A stretch of 64,000 nucleotides of DNA. Origin: Sandaracinaceae bacterium (GTDB lineage Bacteria > Myxococcota_A > Polyangia > Polyangiales > Houyiibacteriaceae). The notes beneath the pieces are model-generated. The model did no database searches and was not told where the DNA came from. It worked only from the letters and a program-made list of their open reading frames with translations. Numbering within the stretch: position 1 is the stretch's first letter; each line of letters opens with the position of its first letter. Positions 1 through 7,808 of the stretch are shown here, piece by piece. Both the position numbers and the translations under genes were made by a program. The DNA lies in NCBI GenBank assembly GCA_020633055.1, contig JACKEJ010000005.1, positions 992,001-1,056,000 of the forward strand, given 5' to 3'.

Positions 1-2
1 AG

Positions 3-947
3 ACACACGCCATGCTGATGGCCCAGCTCGACGACGACGACGCCTTGGCCGCACGTCACGTACGCAAGCTGGCGCTGGGAGCGCACCCGTTCGCGCGCAG
101 CACGGTCGGCGTCGACGCGTCGCTCGCGCGCATCGACGCCGCTCGGCTCCGGGGCTTTTTGGACACGCACCTGCGCCGCGGCAATCTCAGCTTCGGCTTC
201 GCAGGGGACATCGGCGCAGGGCAGGCCGAGGCCCTGGTGCGCGAGCACTTCGGTGACCTCCCCGGAGGTCGCAGTCGACGACCTGGCATCCCTGCCACCA
301 AGCTCCCTCGCGGCCGCCACGTGCGCATCGTGGACAAGCCCGAGCGGACACAGACCCCCATGACCTTCAGCGCGCTCGGGTCGCACCTGAAGGACCCGCT
401 CCTGGACGCACTGATCGTCGCCAACACCGTCTTCGGCGGCACGTTCGCCAGCCGCCTGAACAACGAGCTGCGCACCAAGCGGGGCTTCACGTATGGCGCC
501 AGCAGCCAGCTGGGGCGGGCCGAGAAGCGCGAGCTGTGGTCGATGCACAGCGCGCCCGAAGCCGAGCACACGGTCGCCTGCGCACAGCTGCACCTGGATC
601 TGCTGGAGCGCTGGGTGGAGCGAGGCGTCACGCAGCGCGAGCTCAACGCGGCGAAACGCTTCCTCGCCGGAAGCTACGCGTTCGACGTGGAGACGCCGAG
701 CAAGCGCCTCGACCTGCGACTGGACCGCCACTCCGTTGGCCTCGACCCCGACGCGTTCGTTCACTACCCCGCGCGCATGCTGGCCGTCACTCTCCAGCAG
801 GCGAACGACGCGCTACGCGCGCGCATCACGCCGGACCACCTGGCGCTGGTGGTGGTCGCCGAGGCGCCGCGCGTGCAAGAGCAGCTCGCGCAACTGAAGG
901 GGGTGCGTTCGGTCGAGGTGCGGCCCTACACCCAGCCCGCCGACTGA
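3..947 (+). CDS. M16 (pitrilysin) family peptidase, C-terminal part
   Basis: The frame is already open at the window edge, so the gene starts upstream; the first ATG inside is at 12. The visible part is the C-terminal half of an M16 zinc-protease-like protein: a segment FAGDIGAGQAEALVREHFGDL, then NNELRTKRGFTYGASSQLG at about residues 150-170. That R...GxxY pair is the substrate-binding signature of the second M16 domain. No HxxEH zinc site is seen, so either it lies upstream or this is the inactive partner subunit that usually pairs with an active M16 protein. The stop is followed by the convergent deacylase gene. Family call firm; activity unknown. Confidence 0.85.
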   Translation, partial: THAMLMAQLDDDDALAARHVRKLALGAHPFARSTVGVDASLARIDAARLRGFLDTHLRRGNLSFGFAGDIGAGQAEALVREHFGDLPGGRSRRPGIPATKLPRGRHVRIVDKPERTQTPMTFSALGSHLKDPLLDALIVANTVFGGTFASRLNNELRTKRGFTYGASSQLGRAEKRELWSMHSAPEAEHTVACAQLHLDLLERWVERGVTQRELNAAKRFLAGSYAFDVETPSKRLDLRLDRHSVGLDPDAFVHYPARMLAVTLQQANDALRARITPDHLALVVVAEAPRVQEQLAQLKGVRSVEVRPYTQPAD

Positions 948-950
948 CGA

Positions 951-1023
951 GGGGCTCAGGACGTCGAGCACTCGACGACGGTGGGGCTCAGGACGTCGCG
1001 CACTCGACGACGGTGGGGCTCAG
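951..1023. repeat. 32-bp tandem direct repeat spanning the 3' end of the deacylase gene
   Basis: Units 951-982 and 983-1014 begin GGGGCTCAGGACGTCG and differ at one base; a third partial copy (GGGGCTCAG) follows at 1015. The second unit contains the stop codon and last residues (VVECATS) of the minus-strand deacylase, so the copy at 951-982 is a duplication of the gene's 3' end placed after its stop. Confidence 0.85.
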
Positions 1024-1473
1024 CACACGGACCACGTCCACACCGCGGAGCGTGACGAGGAACCCCCGCGCGCCTCCGTTGATGAACAGTCGAGGCAACG
1101 CGAGAACGGACGCTGGGGCGAACACGGGGAGCGGCCGCTTCAACCCGAACGGCGACGTGCCGCCGACCTTGTAGCCGGTGTGACGCTCGGCGACGGCCGG
1201 ATCGCAGGCTCGCACCAGCTTGACGCCGAGGTGGCGTGCGAGCGCCTTGGTCGAGACGCTCGCGTCACCGTGCATCAGGGCAACCAGGGCGCGCGCGCGC
1301 TCGTCCTCGAGCACGATCGTCTTGATGACGATGTGCTCCGGGACGCCGAACGCTGCCGCGCTTGCCGCCGTCCCGCCGCGCTCCACGTAGTCGTAGAGGT
1401 GTCCCTCGTAGGTCACGTTGGCCGCACGCAACGCGCGCACGGCCTGCGTGACGGGGTGCTTGGCGGACGACAT
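988..1473 (-). CDS. ybaK: YbaK/EbsC-family aminoacyl-tRNA deacylase (Cys-tRNA(Pro) deacylase-like)
   Basis: A 161-residue protein beginning MSSAKHPVTQAVRALR. It has the family layout: TYEGHLYDY near residue 25, IVIKTIVLED near 50, a K in STKALARHLG, then TGYKVGGTSPFGLK near 120, the conserved active-site loop, and LFINGGARGFLV. Known members hydrolyse Cys or Ala mischarged on tRNA(Pro). The start at 1473 is preferred over the longer frame from 1551 because homology begins there and the upstream lipoprotein stop is at 1475-1477, one base away. The gene is the last of a touching set with the TPR protein and the lipoprotein. Confidence 0.85.
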   Translation of the reverse strand: MSSAKHPVTQAVRALRAANVTYEGHLYDYVERGGTAASAAAFGVPEHIVIKTIVLEDERARALVALMHGDASVSTKALARHLGVKLVRACDPAVAERHTGYKVGGTSPFGLKRPLPVFAPASVLALPRLFINGGARGFLVTLRGVDVVRVLSPTVVECATS

Positions 1474-1474
1474 G

Positions 1475-2338
1475 TCAGGGTGTCGGGAGCGGCGAGACCA
1501 GCTCCGCGGGGTGGTCCTCGTCGAGACCTCGCTCTGGGGGTAGGTCGCCACGCGGATCGCTCGTGGTCACGTCTAGCGTGATGGGATTCACGTAGGCGCT
1601 GCCCGCGGACTCCGTCACCGTGAACACCTCGGTGCTGGGCTCGATCTGCGCGTCGCCGTTCAGGTCCACCAACACGTCCACGCTGTAGCGCTTGGTGGGC
1701 AGCGCGAGACCGCGCAGCTCCAAGCTGAAGGTCGGGCCACCGCCCGTGTCGTCACGCCGGTAGAGGCCGACGACCCGCCGCAGGTTGAGATCCGCGTCGT
1801 GCTCCACCAGGTGGGCCTCCACGAAGCCGATCGTGGCGGGCAAGCCCGTCAGGGTGAGATCGAGCGTGTTGCCCTCCTCGATGGGGTTGTCGATCTCGAC
1901 GAACGGCGACACGTGCGAGAAGCAGTTGAGCCCGTCCGCTTCGCAGTTGGAGTCGAACGCGCACACGTCCTCGGACCGCCAGGAGTGATCCGTGCCGCGG
2001 ATCGGGCTCGTCTGGACCAGCCCGTCGTCGTTGTCGTCTGCCCAGAAGTTGAGCGCATGAGGCCCTTCGCCAATGGCGTTCGGCATGAAGAAGCTGCGGT
2101 CGGGGACCACCAGGTTGTCGATGATGGCCATGGCGCGCAGGACCGGCGGGTCCTCTCGGGTGACCGCCTGGAAGTACACGGGGTCCTCGATGTGGGGCGC
2201 GAACAGCACGACGTTGAGCTGCATGTCGCAGCCGATGTCGTCCGCGCTGACGTAGCTGTCGAGGTCGGCGACGATGGTGCAGCCGAGCGTGCAGGGCGCG
2301 AGCAGCAGGCCGACGAGGAGGGTGCGAAAAGACTTCAT
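1475..2338 (-). CDS. predicted secreted lipoprotein of unknown function
   Basis: A 287-residue protein beginning MKSFRTLLVGLLLAPCTLGC: two basic-side residues, a hydrophobic stretch and a Cys at about residue 20. The site TLGC is a weak lipobox, so a plain signal peptide is possible. The rest is Asp-rich and beta-like, with LNFWADDNDDGLVQTSP resembling a calcium-type loop. No family recognised. Its ATG shares a base with the TGA of the upstream TPR gene (TGATG), so translation is probably coupled. The longer frame from 2383 lies inside the TPR gene and lacks a signal at its N-terminus. Confidence 0.75.
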   Translation of the reverse strand: MKSFRTLLVGLLLAPCTLGCTIVADLDSYVSADDIGCDMQLNVVLFAPHIEDPVYFQAVTREDPPVLRAMAIIDNLVVPDRSFFMPNAIGEGPHALNFWADDNDDGLVQTSPIRGTDHSWRSEDVCAFDSNCEADGLNCFSHVSPFVEIDNPIEEGNTLDLTLTGLPATIGFVEAHLVEHDADLNLRRVVGLYRRDDTGGGPTFSLELRGLALPTKRYSVDVLVDLNGDAQIEPSTEVFTVTESAGSAYVNPITLDVTTSDPRGDLPPERGLDEDHPAELVSPLPTP

Positions 2339-3273
2339 CAGAAGGTCACCTGCACGTTCATGTTGCATCCCGCGGGGCCACACCCGCCCATCACCTCCGT
2401 GCGACGCGCCGTCGAATCGTCCTCGTCCTCGTCAGCGTAGCGACGCCGCTGGACGAGGTACAGCACGAGGCCCGTGACGGCCGTGGCTCCGCCGACGCCC
2501 AATAGGACGTCGGTGGCGATGGTGCGGCGTCGCGCCTGATCGCGCGTGCTGTCGAGCGGGAACCCGCTGACGCAGACGTTCCCCGGGCAGTTGTCCTCGA
2601 GGTCGGCCAGGCTCGTGGTCTTGGCGACCACGCCCATGATGACGCCGCCGACGAGGACACCCGCGCCCGCGCCGAGGATGATCAACGGGGTGGGGTTGCT
2701 GCGCTGCGCATCACGCTCGCGCTGATTGCGCAGGCGATCGGCAGCTCGCCGCTGCGCCTCGGCCTCCTGCGCGGCGCGAGCGTTCTCTGCCTCCAGGGCG
2801 GCGCGCTCCTCTGCGCTCATGTTGGCGATGCGGCGCTGCTCCGCCAGCGTCTCCTCCATCGCGGCGAGCCGCTGTTCGAGCACGGCGCGATCGCCGGCAT
2901 CTGGGCTCTGAGCGAGGTACTGCCGAAGCCGGTCCACCGCCTCGGCCACGTGTCCTGCGTCGCGATGCGCCAGGTACGCGTTGTAGAGCAGCTGCGGTCG
3001 CCCCGAGAGTTCGTAGGCGCGGTCGAACTCGGCGGCCGCCTCGTCGAAGCGGCCCTCGCCATACATCAGCTGCCCGACGCGGAAGTGAGACCGCGCGCTG
3101 GTCTCGCCTTCGCCCGCGAGAGGGGTCGGGGTGGTGACCTCATCCTCCATCTCGGCGGGCTGGGCTGCGGCGGTCACAGGGCCGAGGCTCGTCAAGAGGG
3201 CCACATGAGCGAGCCAACGGAGCGTGGGTGGGCGCGACTGGCGCATGAAAGACATCCAAAGAAACAAAGGCAT
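2338..3273 (-). CDS. TPR-repeat envelope protein with coiled coil and two membrane segments
   Basis: 311 residues. An N-terminal hydrophobic stretch ending LGPVTAAAQP looks like a cleaved signal peptide. Residues about 60-115 form a TPR unit (FRVGQLMYGEGRFDEAAAEF, then LLYNAYLAHRDAGHVAEAV). Residues 120-190 are a charged Ala/Glu/Arg coiled coil. Two hydrophobic segments follow (LIILGAGAGVLVGGVIMGVV and VLLGVGGATAVTGLVLYLV), then a Cys-containing tail. Similar TPR proteins are common in myxobacteria, usually without assigned function. The start at 3273 has GGAG a few bases upstream; an internal ATG at 3246 also precedes the signal peptide and cannot be excluded. Confidence 0.8.
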   Translation of the reverse strand: MPLFLWMSFMRQSRPPTLRWLAHVALLTSLGPVTAAAQPAEMEDEVTTPTPLAGEGETSARSHFRVGQLMYGEGRFDEAAAEFDRAYELSGRPQLLYNAYLAHRDAGHVAEAVDRLRQYLAQSPDAGDRAVLEQRLAAMEETLAEQRRIANMSAEERAALEAENARAAQEAEAQRRAADRLRNQRERDAQRSNPTPLIILGAGAGVLVGGVIMGVVAKTTSLADLEDNCPGNVCVSGFPLDSTRDQARRRTIATDVLLGVGGATAVTGLVLYLVQRRRYADEDEDDSTARRTEVMGGCGPAGCNMNVQVTF

Positions 3274-3405
3274 GAGGCTCCGTGAATACGGCGCTGCACC
3301 CTCGGTGGATCAGCGCGCCCACAGAATCACCGACCAGCGCCGTGACGTAAAGTCTGCTGCAGCGTATGTGCTCCATCTGCGCTGCTGCACAGACTGAGAG
3401 CGAGC

Positions 3406-3942
3406 TCACGCCGCCGCTGGCGCCAACCCGGCGGACGCATCACGGGCTGCCCTGCGCTCGCTGTCGCGACGCTCGCGGTCGGTCCCGAGGTAGGGCTCGC
3501 GCGTCCCCATCACGTGGTCGAAGAACGGATGAGTCACGCACCAGTTGGCGTTCTGGTTGGGACCCATGTGGTGGTCGTAGTGCCACGGGAGGTGCTCCTT
3601 GGCCCACGCGATGTCCAAGTGGGAGCGACGGTGCTTCACGTAGTAGTTGGCCGCGCTGTACCACATGGTACCCACGAAGAACGGAGCCACCGGGAACAAG
3701 GGGGCGACCACCGCCGCGCCGAGCGCCAGCGCGACGACCTCTTTGCCTTGACCGTTCGCTCGGAACGGGTGCGTGGCGTAGTCCTCGTCGTAGTGGTCGT
3801 GCTTCCGCACGTTGCGGTGATGCTCGTGCCAGTGGAACGCCCACACGGAAGACTTGTGCCGACCCAGGCCGTGCAGCACGTGCTTGTGCACCAGCCACTC
3901 CGTGGCGTTGGCGGCGAGTAGTCCGAGGGGGATTCCGAGCAT
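3406..3942 (-). CDS. fatty-acid/sterol/carotenoid hydroxylase superfamily protein (four His boxes)
   Basis: 178 residues with the histidine pattern of the integral-membrane di-iron hydroxylases: HKHVLH near residue 19, HWHEHH near 37, HRRSH near 104 and WHYDHHMG near 119. Two hydrophobic stretches lie between boxes 2 and 3. These enzymes use a di-iron centre to hydroxylate lipids, sterols or carotenoids; the substrate cannot be read from sequence. The ATG has GGAAGGA eight bases upstream. The gene diverges from a TetR regulator and its predicted promoter carries an inverted repeat, so repression by that TetR is likely. A carotenoid oxygenase is encoded far away at 57335, with no sign of linkage. 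Confidence 0.8.
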   Translation of the reverse strand: MLGIPLGLLAANATEWLVHKHVLHGLGRHKSSVWAFHWHEHHRNVRKHDHYDEDYATHPFRANGQGKEVVALALGAAVVAPLFPVAPFFVGTMWYSAANYYVKHRRSHLDIAWAKEHLPWHYDHHMGPNQNANWCVTHPFFDHVMGTREPYLGTDRERRDSERRAARDASAGLAPAAA

Positions 3943-3980
3943 GGGTCACATCCTTCCGAGGGTGGGTCGCGCAAAACTGC

Positions 3981-3992
3981 GACCATGTGGTC
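3981..3992. promoter_or_regulatory. 12-bp palindrome GACCATGTGGTC in the divergent region
   Basis: GACCA/TGGTC arms with a 2-bp centre, just downstream of the predicted minus-strand promoter and 76 bp before the TetR start. It may be a second operator half-site; no direct evidence. Confidence 0.35.
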
Positions 3993-4000
3993 ATGTATTT

Positions 4001-4029
4001 ATGATGACTAGCACGTCAGAGTTTGTCAA
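4001..4029 (-). promoter_or_regulatory. sigma70-type promoter for the hydroxylase gene with an inverted repeat between -35 and -10
   Basis: On the minus strand TTGACA (4029-4024) is followed after exactly 17 bases by CATCAT (4006-4001), a perfect -35 and a 4-of-6 -10. The 3' half of the spacer holds TGAC-N6-GTCA (4005-4018), a plausible TetR operator whose occupancy would block polymerase. The AT-rich patch stands out from the GC-rich surroundings. Confidence 0.6.
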
Positions 4030-4067
4030 TGGGGCCGTCGCCGAATCGTTTGGTATGCTCCCGGGCC

Positions 4068-4730
4068 ATGGCATCCCCCCATAAAATTCCCAAGGAACGT
4101 CCGGGCCCTGTCGGGGGCAAGCGAGACCAGAACCGCCGCGAGCGGACCGCCGGGCTCGTGAACGCGGGCCTGCAACAATTCCTACAGCGCGGTATCGAGA
4201 CGGTGACGATCGACGAGATCACCCGCGAGGCCGGCGTCGCAAAGGGCAGCTTCTACCGCTACTTCGACGACAAGGAGAACCTGGTCGCCGCGATCATGAA
4301 CCCGTTCGCTCAACAGGTGCGCGACGCCATGAAGGCCTGCCACGGGGCACTCTCCATCGCGAAGACCGACGCGGACGTGACCGCGGCGTACATCGCGCTC
4401 GGTGCACACATCGCGATCGCGGCGAGCACCATGCAGGACGTGGTGCGGCTGTACTTGCAAGAGCACCGCGCGCCCTCCGTCGGAGCGCGGGCGTGCATCG
4501 GCGAGCTGTCGCGCGAGATCTCGGATGCCGCCATCGCGCTGTCCCAGGTCGCGGTGGAGCACGGCTTGATCGATGTGCAGGATCCGCGCGTCTCGGCCAC
4601 GGCGGTCGTCGGTGCCGTGGAGGCGCTGGGGCTGATGTACCTCGACGGGCGCATCGAGCTCTCCCCTGCCGACTTGGGCGCGATGCTGGTGCGCATCGTG
4701 CTCGACGGAATCCGCGCGCGCGGCGGGTGA
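4068..4730 (+). CDS. TetR/AcrR-family transcriptional regulator
   Basis: 220 residues from the ATG at 4068. The N-terminal DNA-binding domain is clear: RERTAGLVNAGLQQFLQRGIE followed by TIDEITREAGVAKGSFYRYF, the classic TetR helix-turn-helix ending in FYRYF, then DKENLVAAIM. The remaining 150 residues are helical ligand/dimer domain without recognisable specificity. A TTG 45 bases upstream would extend the frame, but that extension lies over the promoter of the divergent gene. It diverges from the hydroxylase gene with about 125 bp between them, so it most likely represses that gene and itself. Confidence 0.85.
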   Translation: MASPHKIPKERPGPVGGKRDQNRRERTAGLVNAGLQQFLQRGIETVTIDEITREAGVAKGSFYRYFDDKENLVAAIMNPFAQQVRDAMKACHGALSIAKTDADVTAAYIALGAHIAIAASTMQDVVRLYLQEHRAPSVGARACIGELSREISDAAIALSQVAVEHGLIDVQDPRVSATAVVGAVEALGLMYLDGRIELSPADLGAMLVRIVLDGIRARGG

Positions 4731-4830
4731 CGCCAGCGCGAGCGACCCGGCGCACGGGATTGGCGTGAGGCGCAACGGGGCGTCGCAACTTTCCCTTTCC
4801 GAGCGCTTCGGGTCACACTTGGCCGAGCAC

Positions 4831-6459
4831 ATGAGAGCACCCCTCTACGCACGTGGAGCCGCCGCCGCGGTGGCCGCCGCGCTGACGCCCATGAGGGCGC
4901 TCGCGCAGAGCAGCCCTGGCCCCGATGGGGGCGTTCCGGCGAGCCTGGAAGCGCTCCATGACGCCGGACCTCCCATCGCTGCTGGGGCGACGGACGCGGG
5001 GCTTCAGCTGGCGCATGCCGCGGCCGCCGCCAGTCACGGCGCCGACGCGGCGAGTGAAGCGGCGGGCCCAGGCGGGACGTTCACCGTGGTGGTCGGGTTC
5101 CTCGCGGTGAGCATCTGCTACCTGTTGGCGGACACCGTGGTGGAGCGCATTCAGCGGCGCTTCCTGGTGCTGGCCGGCGTGCAGTTCCTGTTGCTCGGAT
5201 ACCTCCTGGGTCCGCAGGTGCCGTGGGTCCCGGCGTTGAACAACCTCGGCTCCATCTTCCCCGTCATCGCGCTCGCCGCGGGCTGGGTCGGTCTGCTGCG
5301 CGGTACGCAGTTCGACACCGAAGAGCTGCGCGCCTCGACCGGTGCCACCTGGTCCATCGTGTTGCTGCACCACGTCCTTGCCGGCGTCCTGACCGGGGGC
5401 GTCGCGTACTGGCTGTTCATGAGCGGCTTCGTCGGCGAGGTCGACGAGCGCAGCGCGAAGGTGTGCGCCTCGGTCATCGCGTGCTGCGCCGCTGCCGACT
5501 CGGCGGCCCCCTTCGAGCTGCTGGGTCGCCGCTATCTGATCCAAGGCCACCTCGCACCCCTGCTCAGCCGCGCCGCGCGCTTCGGCGACGTCTTGGTGAT
5601 CATCGTGTTCAGCGTCGTCTTCGCGGTCTTCCACGGCAACTCCGAGGGCACGGGGGACGCGGCCGAGTGGTGGCTCATCACGCTGGGCCTGGGCGCTGGT
5701 CTCGGCGCGTTGTTCACGCCGTTCATGGGCGCGGACGAATCCGAGAACGGCCGCTTCCTGGCGCTGGTGGGCATCATCACGTTCGCGTCGGGCGCCGCCT
5801 ACTTCCTGCGCCTGAGCCCGCTGGCGGTGAACGTGGTGCTGGGCATCTTCCTGGTGAACCTGAGCAAGAGCGGGCGCAGCATCCGGGCCACGCTGCAGAG
5901 CACCGAGAAGCCCATGGCGCTCGTGCTCATGATCCTCGCCGGCGCGCTGTGGAAGCCCTCCCCGTGGCTGCCGACCCTGGTGGGTCTCGCCGCGTTCGTG
6001 GCGCTGCGCCTGGTGGGCAAGTGGCTGGGCAGCTGGGTCGGCGCCCGTGGCAGCGATCTGCGCCGCGATCTGTATCGCGGGCTCCTGGCCCATGGCTCCG
6101 TCACCGTGGCGATGGTGGTCTCGTTCCGCCTGGTGTACGAGCGCGTGTTCCCGAACAGCGTGGCGATCGACATCGCCTACTCGGTCATCCTGGGCTCCGT
6201 CATCCTCAACGACCTGGTGGCGCCACGCGTGTTGCGCGCGCTGCTGGTCGACGCGGGTGACTTGGACCGCGAGCTGGCGGACAGCGCAGATGCCGACAAG
6301 GACGGCGACGGCATCCCGGATGGCGAGCAGGACGGAATGCTGTCCGGCATCGTCCCGGTGGGGGTGGCCATCTCGCTGCCGCGCCCGCCGCAGCTGCCAC
6401 GTGAGAGCGCCCGCCCGCACGAAGACGAAGACGACGACACGGAGAAGGACGGCTACTGA
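4831..6459 (+). CDS. CPA-type cation/proton antiporter-like membrane protein
   Basis: 542 residues from the ATG at 4831. The N-terminus looks like a signal sequence (MRAPLYARG...TPMRALAQ), then an Ala/Gly/Asp-rich linker to about residue 70, then about twelve hydrophobic segments. Family-like features include GSIFPVIALAAGWVGLLRG, VCASVIACCAAADSAAPFELLG (an Asp in a mid-membrane helix, as in CPA exchangers) and ILGSVILNDLVAPRVLRALL. The tail has DADKDGDGIPDGEQDG, a calcium-type Asp loop, and an acidic end. The stop overlaps the TrkA start by one base. An in-frame GTG at 4765 would give a longer form lacking a sensible N-terminus. Transported ion unknown; K+ or Na+ exchange is inferred from neighbours. 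Confidence 0.75.
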   Translation: MRAPLYARGAAAAVAAALTPMRALAQSSPGPDGGVPASLEALHDAGPPIAAGATDAGLQLAHAAAAASHGADAASEAAGPGGTFTVVVGFLAVSICYLLADTVVERIQRRFLVLAGVQFLLLGYLLGPQVPWVPALNNLGSIFPVIALAAGWVGLLRGTQFDTEELRASTGATWSIVLLHHVLAGVLTGGVAYWLFMSGFVGEVDERSAKVCASVIACCAAADSAAPFELLGRRYLIQGHLAPLLSRAARFGDVLVIIVFSVVFAVFHGNSEGTGDAAEWWLITLGLGAGLGALFTPFMGADESENGRFLALVGIITFASGAAYFLRLSPLAVNVVLGIFLVNLSKSGRSIRATLQSTEKPMALVLMILAGALWKPSPWLPTLVGLAAFVALRLVGKWLGSWVGARGSDLRRDLYRGLLAHGSVTVAMVVSFRLVYERVFPNSVAIDIAYSVILGSVILNDLVAPRVLRALLVDAGDLDRELADSADADKDGDGIPDGEQDGMLSGIVPVGVAISLPRPPQLPRESARPHEDEDDDTEKDGY

Positions 6460-7808
6460 TGTACATCGTCGTGATAGGCCTGGGCGAAGTCGGCCGACAC
6501 CTACTGAGCGTGCTCGACCACGAGGGACACGACGTCGTCGCCGTGGACGCTTCCGCCGAAGCCGTGGCGTATGCGGAGGAGCACTACGACGTGGCCAGCA
6601 TCATGGGCTACGGCGCCAGTCAGGACGTCCTCGACCGCGCCGGTGTCGCCCGCGCCGACATCGTCGTCGCCGTGAGCAACCACGACGAGGTCAACTTGAT
6701 CGCCGCGCTCGCTGCCAAGCAGCTGGGCGCGAAGCAGGCCGTGGCGCGCGCGCAAGGGGATGAGTGGGCCAACTGGACCGAGGGCATCCGCTATGGGTTG
6801 CTCGGCGTGGACGTCGTCATCAACCCGCGCGTGCTGGTGGCGCAGGAGCTGGCGCGCGTCGCTCGCTCACATGGCGCGAGTGACGTCATCGACCTCTCGC
6901 AGGACCGCGTGGAGCTGGTGCAGATCGAGCTCGCTGGCGAGTCGCGCCTCTTCAACAAGGCGCTGAAGAGCATCGACATGCCGACCAACGCGCTGGTCGC
7001 GGCGATCGTCCGCGACGGGGTGCTCGAGGTGCCTGGCGGCGACGACGTGTTTCAGAAGGGCGACCGCGTGTACCTGATCGGCTCGCCCGACGGCGTGCTC
7101 TCGGCCGAGCGCTTGTTCAGCCGCACGCGCGAGGCGCGGCGCGTGTGCATCGTCGGCGGTGGCGTGGTGGGCAAGTCGCTGGCGCGCGAGCTGAAGCGCT
7201 CGGGCGCGAAGGTCATGCTGATCGAGAAGGACCGTGAGACCGCGGAGGCCATCAGCGTGGAGCTGGACGGAATCGACGTGGTACACGGCGACGGCACGCA
7301 CCAAGGGCTGCTCGAAGAGGAAGAGGTGGACACCTACGACCTCTTCTGCGCGGTGACTGCCATGGACGAGGTCAACCTGATGGCGTCCCTGCTCGCGAAG
7401 CGCATCGGCTGCCACCGCACGGCCGTGACGGTGCAGCGCGCCGACTACGTGCCCATCTACAAGCAGCTGGGCATCGACATCGTGCTCTCGCCGCGCACCG
7501 TCGCGAGCGACCACATCCTCCGCTTGTCACGCGGCGGGGTGCTGCACAGCCTGACGGTGCTCGAGAACGGACAGGCCGAGGTGGTGGAGCTGACGGTGAG
7601 CTCGCACAGCCCGGCCGTCGGGCGCGAGCTGACCAAGATGCGCGACCTGCTGCCGCATGGCGCCCTGCTGGGGGCCATCATCCACGGCGACCGCGTCGTC
7701 ATCCCGCGCGGCAGCACCAAGCTCACCGCCGGTGACCGCGTGATCGTCATGACCAAGAGCCACGCGCGCAAAGCGGTCGAGCGCCTCTTCCGTCCGAGGC
7801 ACACTTGA
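6459..7808 (+). CDS. trkA: Trk-type potassium transport regulatory protein TrkA
   Basis: 449 residues with two tandem Rossmann (RCK/TrkA-N) domains, each followed by a TrkA-C domain. The nucleotide loops are VIGLGEVGRHLL at residues 3-14 and IVGGGVVGKSLARELK near 230. TrkA-C segments include FNKALKSIDMPTNALVAAIV with GDDVFQKGDRVYLIG, and VGRELTKMRDLLPHGALLGAI with LTAGDRVIVM at the end. Length matches E. coli TrkA. It is the cytoplasmic gating ring that binds NAD(H)/ATP and controls TrkH. The ATG overlaps the previous stop, and the end overlaps the TrkH start, giving a coupled antiporter-TrkA-TrkH unit. Confidence 0.95.
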   Translation: MYIVVIGLGEVGRHLLSVLDHEGHDVVAVDASAEAVAYAEEHYDVASIMGYGASQDVLDRAGVARADIVVAVSNHDEVNLIAALAAKQLGAKQAVARAQGDEWANWTEGIRYGLLGVDVVINPRVLVAQELARVARSHGASDVIDLSQDRVELVQIELAGESRLFNKALKSIDMPTNALVAAIVRDGVLEVPGGDDVFQKGDRVYLIGSPDGVLSAERLFSRTREARRVCIVGGGVVGKSLARELKRSGAKVMLIEKDRETAEAISVELDGIDVVHGDGTHQGLLEEEEVDTYDLFCAVTAMDEVNLMASLLAKRIGCHRTAVTVQRADYVPIYKQLGIDIVLSPRTVASDHILRLSRGGVLHSLTVLENGQAEVVELTVSSHSPAVGRELTKMRDLLPHGALLGAIIHGDRVVIPRGSTKLTAGDRVIVMTKSHARKAVERLFRPRHT

